Below are positions 36,512 through 44,101 of a stretch of DNA of 64,000 nt, one piece after another; position 1 is the first letter of the stretch; each line of letters opens with the position of its first letter. The notes beneath the pieces are model-generated. The model did not search any database, had not been told where the DNA came from, and saw only the letters and a list, made by a program, of their open reading frames with translations. Made by a program: the position numbers and the translations under genes. Source of the stretch: Hymenobacter wooponensis (GTDB lineage Bacteria > Bacteroidota > Bacteroidia > Cytophagales > Hymenobacteraceae); NCBI RefSeq assembly GCF_004745865.1, contig NZ_SRKZ01000008.1, positions 62,001-126,000 on the forward strand, written 5' to 3'.

Positions 36512-36703
36512 CTAGCAAATATCTAAGTAGTGCTCCAGCAACTGAAGCAGTAGCTGCTGCCCGGCCACCAGCTGGTAGTCGGGAGCGGATCGGCTGCTAA
36601 CGTGAATGAGCGGATCGGCCAACTGCACCAGGTGCTGCCATTCCGTAGCGGGAATAGGCGAGCACCTCTCATCTAAGTTGAGTTGACGCTGAATGGCTGC
36701 CAT
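36512..36703 (-). CDS. Hypothetical small protein
   Basis: A 63-residue frame from the ATG at 36703 (MAAIQRQLNLDERCSP) ending in QQLLLQLLEHYLDIC. The composition looks protein-like and the pattern (TEWQHLVQLADPLIHV) faintly recalls the frame at 14558-14857. No family was recognised and it may be a chance frame. The longer version extending to 37246 was not accepted because the extra 180 residues are Arg/Pro/Ser-rich noise. Confidence 0.3.
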   Translation of the reverse strand: MAAIQRQLNLDERCSPIPATEWQHLVQLADPLIHVSSRSAPDYQLVAGQQLLLQLLEHYLDIC

Positions 36704-37092
36704 AATGAGGGGACGAGCAGCGGGAGGAAAGGCCAGATAACGTTTGTAAGCTGGTACTTCACCCGGAGAACAAGGGGAACGGAACACGGGCAGGGTCCTA
36801 AGCGTGCGGAGGGCGCGGAAGAGCCGCAAAGCTACCGCCACCCGCCGCCAGGTCCTCGGCTCCCGGGTTACCTTTCTATTATGAGTAGCTGAACCGTTGC
36901 AAGCCTTCCGGATTGATCTTACTCCAAAACCTCCCCCCGGGGCGCCGGCGGAGGACCAAAACCGGGCCGGGTTAGCCATGTGGCAGCGAGAAACTCTTCG
37001 GTACCAGCCCGCCCGCTTTTCACTCGCCAGCTTTGGCCGCCCGCCCAGCAGCGGGAGCCGCTCACCGCCTACAGTAGGCCGGCCGCGGGCCT

Positions 37093-37108
37093 TGTGACAT
37101 TTATCACA
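37093..37108. promoter_or_regulatory. Crp/Fnr-type operator TGTGA-N6-TCACA
   Basis: TGTGACATTTATCACA is an exact match to the CRP-type consensus TGTGA-N6-TCACA. Its centre lies about 67 bp upstream of the start point predicted from the -7 box at 37154-37161, a position used by class I activators. A Crp/Fnr regulator is encoded 1.3 kb downstream at 38376-38942. Confidence 0.7.
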
Positions 37109-37153
37109 CGCATTTTGTGATCTAGCTCCTTCGAATTTCCTGCCCCGAGCCCC

Positions 37154-37161
37154 CACCTTTG
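37154..37161 (+). promoter_or_regulatory. Probable -7 promoter element for the DJ-1/PfpI operon
   Basis: CACCTTTG differs from TAnnTTTG at one position and is spaced suitably from the Crp-type site. The gene start is about 120 bp downstream. A clear -33 TTG was not seen, as expected for an activator-dependent promoter. Confidence 0.4.
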
Positions 37162-37279
37162 ACTTGTCGAGCAGCGGTACGGACGGCTCCTTTTTCTCCC
37201 CAGGAAAGCAACCGGCCGAGGCGCGGCGGACCCAGCCACAAGCCACTATCTCCTTCCTTCATTTCAACCCCATTTTCAG

Positions 37280-37987
37280 ATGAAATACGTGCTTTTTATC
37301 GTCACCAGCGCCGCTGAAATCAGTCCTAACCACCGCAAAACCGGTTACTTCTTTCCCGAGGTGGCCCACCCCCACCACGAATTTACGCAGCAGGGCTACA
37401 CCGTGGATTTTGCCACGCTCCAGGGCGGCAGGCCTGCCGCCGATGGGTACGACGCCAACGACCCGCTTCAGCGGGAGTTTCGCGCCAGCAAAGGCTTTGC
37501 GCGCCTCAACAACAGCCGCCGGCTGAGCGAAGTGGACGCGAGCCTCTACGATGCCGTCTTCATTCCGGGCGGACTCGGGCCGATGGTGGACCTGGCGCAG
37601 GACCCCCTGGTGAAAAAAACGGTAGCAGCAGTAGTTGAGCGCGGGCAGGTGCTGGGCGCCGTTTGCCACGGGCCGGTGGCGCTGCTCGGGGCCAAACTCT
37701 CCAACGGAAAATACTTGGTCGAGGGCAAGCAAATCTCCGCCTTTACCGACGAGGAAGAACAGGGCTACGCCGTTGCTGACGTACCGTTTCTGCTGGAAGC
37801 AGCCCTGCGGGAGCAAGGCGCCAGCTTTGTCGAGGTAAGCCCCTGGCAGCCCCTGAGCGTGGTCGATGGCTTGTTGGTAACCGGCCAAAATCCGGCCTCG
37901 GCTACGGCCGTCGCCCGCGATATGATTGCGCTGCTGGAAACGCAGCCCGCGACAGGTACTGCTAGCGGCTACGGGCGGCAGCAGTAG
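37280..37987 (+). CDS. DJ-1/PfpI family protein (type 1 glutamine amidotransferase-like, Hsp31/glyoxalase III type)
   Basis: A 235-residue member of the DJ-1/PfpI superfamily. The nucleophile elbow is GAVCHGPVALL (C129, H130), and the conserved acidic residue appears in TGYFFPEVAHP (E27). The IPGGLGPMVDL turn is also present. Relatives hydrate methylglyoxal to lactate without cofactor (glyoxalase III), or act as chaperones or deglycases. Which of these applies cannot be told from sequence alone. A small monooxygenase gene follows after 60 bp on the same strand, suggesting an operon responding to reactive carbonyl or redox stress. A perfect Crp-type site lies upstream. Confidence 0.9.
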   Translation: MKYVLFIVTSAAEISPNHRKTGYFFPEVAHPHHEFTQQGYTVDFATLQGGRPAADGYDANDPLQREFRASKGFARLNNSRRLSEVDASLYDAVFIPGGLGPMVDLAQDPLVKKTVAAVVERGQVLGAVCHGPVALLGAKLSNGKYLVEGKQISAFTDEEEQGYAVADVPFLLEAALREQGASFVEVSPWQPLSVVDGLLVTGQNPASATAVARDMIALLETQPATGTASGYGRQQ

Positions 37988-38047
37988 CGCCCGGCTACGG
38001 CAGCAAGTATAGTTTTTCGTTCATAAGCAGCACCCCCCCTGAAGTAT

Positions 38048-38368
38048 ATGGAAGAGCAAAAGGTGTTTTATATGGTCAAGTGGCAGATTCAGCCGGGCCA
38101 GGAGGAAGTGGTTCGCCACGCCCTCACCCACCTGGTAGCCCGCAGCCGCACCGAGCCCGGCTGCCTCTACTACCAGCCCCACGCGAGTGCCACGCAGCCC
38201 GGCCTGGTGTATCTCTACGAAGCGTACGCCAGCCCCGCCGCGGCCCTGGCACACCGCGAAACGGAGTACTTCCAGCGGCTGGTGCTTGGCACCATCGTGC
38301 CGCTGCTCAGCTCCCGGGAAGTAGTGGAGGTTACTCCCCTTGCCGAAGTAGTAAACTCCCGGTTTTAG
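38048..38368 (+). CDS. Antibiotic biosynthesis monooxygenase domain protein (YgiN/quinol monooxygenase-like)
   Basis: A 106-residue dimeric ferredoxin-like barrel of the ABM family. FYMVKWQIQPGQEEVVRHAL opens the fold, RSRTEPGCLYYQPH is the conserved mid-segment, and YLYEAYASPAAALAHRETEY carries the W/Y-E-x-Y type motif followed by the typical H-x-x-x-x-Y-F helix. Members oxidise quinols or other phenolics without cofactors. It is probably co-transcribed with the upstream DJ-1/PfpI gene and converges with the Crp/Fnr regulator gene, leaving 7 bp between stops. Confidence 0.88.
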   Translation: MEEQKVFYMVKWQIQPGQEEVVRHALTHLVARSRTEPGCLYYQPHASATQPGLVYLYEAYASPAAALAHRETEYFQRLVLGTIVPLLSSREVVEVTPLAEVVNSRF

Positions 38369-38375
38369 GGAGGCG

Positions 38376-38942
38376 TTAAACTCGCCTGAGGCGGCTAAGC
38401 GTTTCGCGCGTGACGCCCAAGTACGCCGCTATATCCTGTTTGGGCACGCGCTGCGAGAGGTTAGGATAGAGGGTGAGCAGCTTTTCATACCGCTCTTGCA
38501 CGCTGAGGTTCATGCCGGCCAGAATGCGCTGCTGCATGGCGATGAAGCCCGACGTGATTTTCAGGCGGAAGAAGTGCTCTATCTTATGCATTTCCGCGCA
38601 TAGCTTGTTGCGGTTAGCCAGCGAGATGGTCAGCAACTCGCCTTCCTCCAGGCTGCTGATGAGCATGGTGGCCGGCACCTCCCGGAAGAACGCCTGGTAG
38701 TCGCTGATCCACCAGTCTTCCAGGGCAAACTGGATGATGTGCTCTTTCCCTTCCGGGTCGACGTTGAAGGCCTTCAAACAGCCCTTGACGACGAAAAACT
38801 CATGGGGAACCGGCTCCCCCTCCTCCACTAAAAATTGGTGTTTGCGAACCTTTTTCCGGGTAAAATGGGAAAGGACGTAGTCGAACTCCGCCTCCGAAAG
38901 GGGCGTGATTTCTTCGATGTGGTGGCGGAGAGGATGGGACAT
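38376..38942 (-). CDS. Crp/Fnr family transcriptional regulator
   Basis: A 188-residue regulator from the ATG at 38942 (MSHPLRHHI). The cyclic-nucleotide-binding beta-roll covers about residues 20-115 (HQFLVEEGEPVPHEFFVVKG, GKEHIIQFALEDWWISD). The C-terminal winged helix includes VPKQDIAAYLGVTRETLSRL. There is no iron-sulfur cysteine cluster as in Fnr. It is convergent with the DJ-1/ABM operon, which has a perfect TGTGA-N6-TCACA site upstream. The simplest model is that this protein activates that operon. The recognition helix RETLSR fits a protein reading a TGTGA-like half-site. Confidence 0.92.
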   Translation of the reverse strand: MSHPLRHHIEEITPLSEAEFDYVLSHFTRKKVRKHQFLVEEGEPVPHEFFVVKGCLKAFNVDPEGKEHIIQFALEDWWISDYQAFFREVPATMLISSLEEGELLTISLANRNKLCAEMHKIEHFFRLKITSGFIAMQQRILAGMNLSVQERYEKLLTLYPNLSQRVPKQDIAAYLGVTRETLSRLRRV

Positions 38943-39410
38943 CGGAGCGTAGCGGCAACTCAAGCTTTCGGTAACTAACCGCAAGGTTGGATAAACCGGA
39001 GGGGCAGGCAAGTAAAACAGGGGCGAACAGCAGAATTTGCGCGTCGCTTGAAAAAAGGTGGGCAGTCCGAACGAAGACTAGGTAGTCGAGCCTTATTTCC
39101 TCCCCTCCTACGATGGCCAGTAGCGAAACGGAAGCCCCTAACGCCGGCTAGGCCACCGGTCACCGGATGGGATGGGCTCGTCCGCATTCCTCGCTGGCGG
39201 CGCGGCACCACACCCTCCGCGACGGGATCCGGGGGAGAAGCTGATCAGGCCCTGCAGAGGGGAAGAACCCTGGAAGTACGATAGTCCCCTTACCCTGCTG
39301 CCATGAAACGGCTTTTGAGTCGGCGGATCCCGCGATTTGCCGCCCCAGCTGCCCAACCGCCGGTCCTGCTTTTTACCTAACTAGCCCGCCTTTCCCACCA
39401 GCAACTCCCC
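38943..39410. other. Intergenic region upstream of the Crp/Fnr regulator
   Basis: About 470 bases. Frames on both strands (39048-39284 plus, 39138-39356 minus) are Arg/Pro/Gly-rich and not protein-like. No TGTGA-N6-TCACA copy was seen here, so autoregulation by that site is not indicated. Confidence 0.4.
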
Positions 39411-39533
39411 GTGAGCCTTCCACTCCTGGTCCTGCTGCTTAGTGGCTGTGCAGCTGCCAAAGCCAACCACGGCCTCGTACTCGTCCCGCCCCGCCAACTC
39501 CGGAATGGGCACCTAGGGCTATGCCGCCCGTAA
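39411..39533 (+). CDS. Candidate very small lipoprotein (40 residues)
   Basis: A short frame starting at GTG 39411 encodes VSLPLLVLLLSGCAAAKA, which is a complete-looking lipoprotein signal with lipobox LLSGC, and then 22 residues rich in Leu, Pro and Arg. No ATG lies upstream in frame. It overlaps the 3' end of the converging gene at 39519. It may be a real small lipoprotein, a 5'-truncated remnant, or chance; the lipobox is the only positive evidence. Confidence 0.3.
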   Translation: MSLPLLVLLLSGCAAAKANHGLVLVPPRQLRNGHLGLCRP

Positions 39534-39938
39534 CTCGGCTTCGTAGTAGCAGTCCCAGTAGCCGTTATCGAGACGGTACACGTTCAGGCGTTGCACCAGG
39601 CGGGTGCGCGGGTGACGCGCTTTGAGCTGTCCGCGCCAGATGATGGGCCGGACGGGAGCACCGGGGGCGGGCTGCACGAGCTGGCCCAGGGCGTAGGCAA
39701 AGCCGGCGGAGGCCAGGCCTTGCTCGGCCTCCGCCGGCGGCTCGGTTGCTAATGCCTGCGGGGAAGCAGTGGCAGGGATACTGCAGGCCACTTCGTGCCA
39801 GGCCAGCAGTTCGCCGCAGCTAGGGCACAGGGAAGCCTGCACCTCATCGTGATAGTCGAGGGTGGTTAGGGTATCGGCTTCCTCTAGCTGGGTAGAATCA
39901 AGAACGAGGGTTTGCGGGGATCTTTTGCGGGTCGCCAT
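39519..39938 (-). CDS. Hypothetical protein downstream of umuC with a CPSC motif
   Basis: A 139-residue protein of no recognised family. It has a CxxC pair in ASLCPSCGELLAWHEVAC (three Cys and two His in about 20 residues, possibly a small metal site near residue 40). It ends in a well-structured segment PIIWRGQLKARHPRT followed by LNVYRLDNGYWDCYYEAELR. It starts 17 bp after umuC on the same strand, so it is probably the third gene of the umuDC operon. A role linked to translesion synthesis is inferred from position only. Its N-terminus is Ser/Thr-rich and likely flexible. Confidence 0.65.
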   Translation of the reverse strand: MATRKRSPQTLVLDSTQLEEADTLTTLDYHDEVQASLCPSCGELLAWHEVACSIPATASPQALATEPPAEAEQGLASAGFAYALGQLVQPAPGAPVRPIIWRGQLKARHPRTRLVQRLNVYRLDNGYWDCYYEAELRAA

Positions 39939-39955
39939 ACAAGCAGAGGGTGAGG

Positions 39956-41272
39956 TTAGAAGACAAGCAGTATATCATCAAAACGGGTGGTGTAGGCCTG
40001 GCTGCGGTGGTGGGCTTGGCCTTGCCAGGGAGCCGGCTGACGGCCGGTCGTAATTGCCGCGGCGGGCCGCACGGTGCCCCGGCCGAATTGGCGGTTTAAG
40101 TCATCGAGGGTGCGCATGAGCTGCCGGGCGCGGCCCGCGGCGGGGATGGCGGCTTCCGCGGCGGGAGCAAACAGGCTCAGCTGCTGGCCGCGGCCGGGCG
40201 GCTCCAGGCCGTCGAGCACCACGCCGGCCTTCACGTAGACCCGGCCCGGCTCGTAGAGCTTTTCGAGCAGGCGGCGGGCATAGGCCAGCAGCTGCAGGGT
40301 ATGGCTGGTGGGGCCGCTGGGCAGGGTGAGCGTGGTGGAGCGCGTGTGGGGCGGCGGCAGGCGCGGATCATAGCGGTCCTGGCTGAGGAACACGGTCAGG
40401 ATGTGGGCCTGGTCGCCCTGCGCGCGGAGCTTTTCGGCGGCCCGGCTCAGGTACGTTGTCACGGCACCCCACAGGTCCTCGATGGCGGTCAGGCGCTGGC
40501 CGAAGGAGCGGGAGCAGCGGATGCTTTGGCGGGCCAGGGTGCCCTCTTCACTCGGCAGCAGGCCCTGGCAGGGCTGGCCGCGCAGCTCCTGCACCAGGCG
40601 CCACCCCACTACCCCGCCGAGATGCTTGCGGGCCCAGGCCTCGGACACGCCGGCCAGCTCCCAGGCCGTGCGGATCCCGTGGGCGGCGAGCAGCTGGGCA
40701 TACTGGCGGCCGATGCCCCACACCTCCGCGACGGGCAGGGCGCGCAGGGCCCGCTCGCGGCGGCTCTCTGTATCGAGGCGGAGAATCCCCTGCAGCTCGG
40801 GGTACTGCTTGGCGAGGCGGTTGGCGACTTTGGCCAGGGTCTTGGTGGGGGCCATGCCGACGCAGGTGGGAATGCCGGTGCAGGCCAGCACGTCGCGGCG
40901 CATCCGGTGGGCGCGGGCATCAAGGGTACCACAAAAGGTGGTGAGGCCGTGCAGGTCGAGGAAGGCCTCGTCAATGCTGTACACCTCCACGGCGGGCACC
41001 TGATCGGCGAGGCGGGCCATGACGCGGCGGCTCATGTCGCCGTAGAGGGCGTAGTTGGAGCTCAGGGCGTGGCCTTGGTGGCGGCGCAGCAGCGCGCGCA
41101 CCTCGAAGTAGGGCGCGCCCATGGCAATGCCCAGCTGCTTGGCCTCGGCGGAGCGGCTCACCACGTTGCCGTCGTTGTTGCTCAGCACCACAACGGGGCG
41201 GCCCTCGAGCCGGGGCTGAAACACCCGCTCGCAGCTCACATAAAAGTTGTTTCCGTCCACCAAACCAAACAT
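39956..41272 (-). CDS. umuC: Y-family DNA polymerase, UmuC-like
   Basis: An error-prone translesion polymerase of 438 residues. The catalytic acidic residues are in FGLVDGNNFYVSCERVFQP (N-terminus) and VYSIDEAFLDLHG (about residues 99-111). VVVLSNNDGNVVSRSAEAK and MGAPYFEVR are typical UmuC palm/finger motifs. The thumb has the HhH segment with RALPVAEVWGIGRQYAQLL. The little-finger domain ends near residue 350 and is followed by a UmuC C-terminal DUF4113-like tail (DDLNRQFGRGTVRPAA). It lies 36 bp behind umuD, so the two are co-transcribed. Confidence 0.95.
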   Translation of the reverse strand: MFGLVDGNNFYVSCERVFQPRLEGRPVVVLSNNDGNVVSRSAEAKQLGIAMGAPYFEVRALLRRHQGHALSSNYALYGDMSRRVMARLADQVPAVEVYSIDEAFLDLHGLTTFCGTLDARAHRMRRDVLACTGIPTCVGMAPTKTLAKVANRLAKQYPELQGILRLDTESRRERALRALPVAEVWGIGRQYAQLLAAHGIRTAWELAGVSEAWARKHLGGVVGWRLVQELRGQPCQGLLPSEEGTLARQSIRCSRSFGQRLTAIEDLWGAVTTYLSRAAEKLRAQGDQAHILTVFLSQDRYDPRLPPPHTRSTTLTLPSGPTSHTLQLLAYARRLLEKLYEPGRVYVKAGVVLDGLEPPGRGQQLSLFAPAAEAAIPAAGRARQLMRTLDDLNRQFGRGTVRPAAAITTGRQPAPWQGQAHHRSQAYTTRFDDILLVF

Positions 41273-41308
41273 CACTTGGGGCCTTAGAAGTGAAAGAATA
41301 GTGGTGGC

Positions 41309-41776
41309 CTAGTCGCGGCTACGCAACAGGGCGGTGAGCTTACCGGGGATCAGCTCGTGGACGACGTGGGTGACCACGCCCCAGATGCGCAGGCTCTCCG
41401 TATCGGTGATTTCATAGTCAGGGTAGGCCGGGTTCTCGGCCTGCAGCCACCAGCTGGCGCCGCGGCGCACGAGGCGCTTGACGGTACACTCCCCTTCCAG
41501 CACGGCGACGACGATATGGTTGTGGTCGGCTTCGAGATGCTTATCCACGGCCAGCAGGTCGCCGGCGTGGATCTCGGCGTTCTTCATGCTCTCCCCGGCG
41601 ACGCGAATCAGGTAGGTGGCCTCGGGGTGGCGGAACAGGATGCGGTTGAGGTCAAAGAGCTCTTCCAGCTCGTCGGAGGCGGGAGACGGGAAGCCGGCGG
41701 GCACCAGCGTCGCGAATAAGGGCAGCCACAAGGTGGTGGTCGGGTCGCCAACCTCGATCAGTTCGATAGTTGTCAT
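41309..41776 (-). CDS. umuD: UmuD-like S24 family self-cleaving protein
   Basis: A 155-residue S24 peptidase-fold protein from the ATG at 41776 (MTTIELIEV). The self-cleavage site is VPAGFPSP (A27-G28), the nucleophile Ser is in AGESMKNAEI (S63) and the general-base Lys is in CTVKRLVRR (K100). All elements for autocleavage and formation of UmuD' are intact. No DNA-binding domain is present, so it is UmuD rather than LexA. umuC and a small CxxC protein follow as an operon. The cleavage trigger is presumably RecA filament, as for the family. Confidence 0.94.
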   Translation of the reverse strand: MTTIELIEVGDPTTTLWLPLFATLVPAGFPSPASDELEELFDLNRILFRHPEATYLIRVAGESMKNAEIHAGDLLAVDKHLEADHNHIVVAVLEGECTVKRLVRRGASWWLQAENPAYPDYEITDTESLRIWGVVTHVVHELIPGKLTALLRSRD

Positions 41777-42161
41777 CAGGTGCGGGGAAGGTAGAGAGCA
41801 CCGCAATTATACTAAAATTGTTAGTAGGTTGTTCAGAGTTTAACTCGCCCTTACCCCTGTTTTCTTGATTCGATCAAGCTTTGCTACGCTAAAAATCGCC
41901 TTTTTGAGTACTTAGGGCCGGTTATTTACGCAAGGTCAGTGAATCCAAAATACATAATTCAATAGCTAATATAAATAGTAAAAAAGATATAAAGTATATT
42001 CACCCAGGGCTGCAACCCTGGCAGAAGTCTTTGGGGCCGATATTGCCGGGAGTTACGTTGTGTTAGCTGGTATACTCCCGTAACCCTCCTCTTCGCTGCC
42101 CAGCGCCACGCTCGCCCGGGCGCGCGGATGTTGGTGCCGTACCGCCCTTAGGGGGGCGGCC
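41777..42161. other. umuD promoter region and left edge of the plasmid-like segment
   Basis: 385 bases, becoming markedly AT-rich between 41880 and 42000. CAATTATACTAAAATTG at 41804-41820 is an imperfect palindrome in the right place for a umuD operator. A small hairpin CCAGGGCTGCAACCCTGG lies near 42004-42021. No gene is present. Confidence 0.4.
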
Positions 42162-42506
42162 CTAACACCGCTGGCTCACCGCTGCCGCCTCGCGCGCCCA
42201 TGGTACTGGGTTAGGTTTACTCCAGCAAACCAGTAGTCGTGGGCCCCGAGCTGCCGCGACCTTTTGGGTCCGGCTGACCACCTCGCCCGGAGCCCACGAC
42301 AAAACGGTGTGCCACACCGGCAACTGAATGCGGCTGCTCAGCTCGGCCACGGCCCGCATTTCAGCCGCCATCCCCGCCACCTCCTGGCTCCCTAGATTGG
42401 CTACACTCAGTAGCTCCGCCTGCTTGTTGGTGCGGTCGGAACGCAGGCCCGCCCCATACTCCAGGGCACCGCTGAAGTCATGGCCGGTAACCGTTTTGGC
42501 AATCAT
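42162..42506 (-). pseudogene. Truncated relaxase (MobA/VirD2-like mobilisation nuclease)
   Basis: The frame starts MIAKTVTGHDFSGALEYGAG, the usual opening of Bacteroidota mobilisation relaxases. It continues QAELLSVANLGSQEVAGMAAE and then IQLPVWHTVLSWAPGE, the segment leading to the His triad. After that the sequence becomes non-homologous and stops at residue 114, whereas intact proteins are roughly 300-500 residues. The ATG shares one base with the stop of the upstream mobC frame, as in functional mobCB operons, so this is the decayed remnant of such an operon. Confidence 0.75.
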
Positions 42507-42833
42507 CAGAGCGTTTCGAGTAAGCGAGTGAGGAGTTCATTGAGCAGCTCGACTCTGGCCCCGGCAGCTGGCCCGCAGTGGCCAGGCGCGTAAGCTGGTT
42601 CAAATTGCTGCCGGTGGTGGCCAGCTGCCGCCGAAAATCGGGGGAATCTTGCCCGTAATCTTGCGGCCCAGGGCCGCCCGGCGCATGTACTCCCCAGTCC
42701 TTAACCCCGCTTCCGCCGCCTTTTCCTCCACCAGTTTCTTGTCCCTAGCGGAGATGCGCACGTTGATGTGCTGGTCCTTTTGGCTGTTATCGCTCTCCTC
42801 AGGAGCTCGCCCGGGTAGTGCGTTTACTTCCAT
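42506..42833 (-). pseudogene. Frameshifted mobC (relaxosome accessory protein)
   Basis: The N-terminal part (ATG at 42833) reads HINVRISARDKKLVEEKAAE and GLRTGEYMRRAALGRKI, a MobC ribbon-helix-helix. After KIPP the frame breaks. The next expected segment, DFRRQLATTGSNLNQLTRLA, is in a second frame, and the C-terminus AGARVELLNELLTRLLETL is in a third. It ends at a TGA sharing one base with the relaxase ATG. The first break lies at a run of five C, consistent with loss of one C. At least two frameshifts make the gene non-functional. Confidence 0.8.
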
Positions 42834-43426
42834 TTCTGCTTCGGCTTAGGGTACGTCTGACGAGACGAGAGGAAAAGCTGGCGTCAATTTCCCGGTTGAC
42901 TTTGCGGGCCCCTACCCGAAGGGTTTGTGGCTACAAAGTCATGGCTTGCTGAATCACTTTTACTCCGCTGGCAAGGCTAATTTCATGAGGTAACAAATCT
43001 TGTAAAAACACTATTTTAAATCAAGATCAACCAGAGGTCGGCAACTGCCACTGGACCGGATTCCCACTGCTCGCTCTGCCCCGCCAAAGTCTGATAGCTT
43101 GATAAATATGTAGTCTGATAGTTTGATAAATATATAATCTGATAGTTTGATAATTACTTAAGCTAATAGGTAAATATTCGCCCTGATAATGATTTGCCGG
43201 AATAGGTAGTCAAGTTACTGTCGTACTAAGCAACTAAGTATTAGACTATTTATAAATTTAATAAGTGAAAAATAGGGGCAACTTGTTTCTCTAATTTTTG
43301 TACAAATTCATGTTGCTTTATGCAGCTGCCCTTTTAAATCTGCAATCAGTGATAGAGTGAAACGATTTTTTTGCTGAGTGCTGCCGGTTGCCGCGTCCCT
43401 TCTTGTTTCCTAAGATCCTGTCCAGT
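42834..43426. other. AT-rich gene-free region containing the iterons
   Basis: About 590 bases, much lower in GC than the flanks from 42950 to 43370. Apart from the three iterons there are many A/T runs that could serve as an unwinding element. No reading frame is supported. Confidence 0.5.
43089..43160. repeat. Three tandem 24-bp iterons (plasmid replication origin)
   Basis: Three direct repeats with an exact 24-bp period start at 43089, 43113 and 43137. The shared core is TCTGATAGYTTGATAA. The second copy differs from the first by two bases, and the third diverges at its 3' end. They sit in a strongly AT-rich, gene-free region between mobilisation genes and ParA/Rep remnants. This is the expected layout of an iteron-type replication origin bound by a Rep_3-type initiator. 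Confidence 0.8.
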
Positions 43427-44101
43427 ATGAGCCCGCCCCGGTTCATCTCGATCTCCTCCCAGAAAGGGGCTGTGGGCAAAACGACCCTCAACATTCTGGC
43501 GACCTCGTGCTTTCACTTCCTGGGTTAGCAGAAAGTAGCCGTGATTGACTGCGATTATCCGCTGCAGGGGCTGCGCCAGAAAGAATTAGCGCAGCTCCGG
43601 GCCGACCCGCTAAAGCCGCGGATTTTCAGGCCCTGGGCCGGCAGTCGTACCCGATGGTGGGGGGCGAGGTACCGGAAGGCCTGGGCCTAGCGCAGGAAAT
43701 GGACGGGCAATTCGACCTGGTCTTCGTTGACACCCCCGGCACGATCAACGTCCCGGGCCTAGTGGCACTGTGGCGGCAGCTGGATTACGTGTTCATGCCC
43801 CTCGAAGCCGATGGGCTCAGCGTCGAGGCCAATCTGCCCTTTGCCGCCGCCTTGGCGGCCTTCGCCCGCGGTCAGCCCGGCAGCCGGCTCAAGCAGTACT
43901 ACCCCTTCTGGAACAATCACATCAAGAGCGAGAGGCAGGAGTTCTGCTGGGCGCTCCGAGGAGCTGTTCGCCCAGCAGAGCATTTCCTTTTTAACGAGCC
44001 GGCTGGAGTACAGTGAACACTACAAGAAAGAAGCCATGCGCTCGACGATGTTCCCGCCAGCCAAGGAGTTTATGCGCCTGGGCATTAGCGGTCTGCTGTG
44101 A
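43427..44101 (+). pseudogene. Broken ParA-type ATPase gene (conjugation TraA-like)
   Basis: From the ATG at 43427 the sequence begins MSPPRFISISSQKGAVGKTT, a deviant Walker A motif, and is interrupted by a TAG at 43528. After a further shift the frame 43654-44016 gives FDLVFVDTPGTINVPGLVAL and DYVFMPLEADGLSVEANLPF. A third frame provides the C-terminus (EELFAQQSISFLTSRLEYSE, ending MRLGISGLL) at 44101. The wording resembles ParA proteins encoded as TraA in Bacteroidota conjugative elements rather than the intact ParA at 45943. With a stop and two shifts it is dead. Confidence 0.8.

Larger units (their letters stand above)
36704..37279. other. Regulatory region upstream of the DJ-1/PfpI gene
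   Basis: 576 bases without a supported gene. The right half contains a perfect Crp/Fnr-type palindrome at 37093-37108, an additional TGTGA half-site at about 37115, and a near-consensus -7 element at 37154-37161. Confidence 0.5.

Noticed and set aside
36704..37246. N-terminal extension of the small minus-strand frame at 36512
   Set aside because: The 180 extra residues are Arg/Pro/Ser-rich noise and cover the promoter and Crp-type site of the divergent operon.
40301..41287. 328-codon plus-strand frame opposite umuC
   Set aside because: Antisense shadow of a GC-rich gene with all Y-family polymerase motifs on the minus strand.
43089..43160. 24-bp repeats as a CRISPR array
   Set aside because: The units are directly adjacent with no spacers, there are only three, and the context is plasmid replication.
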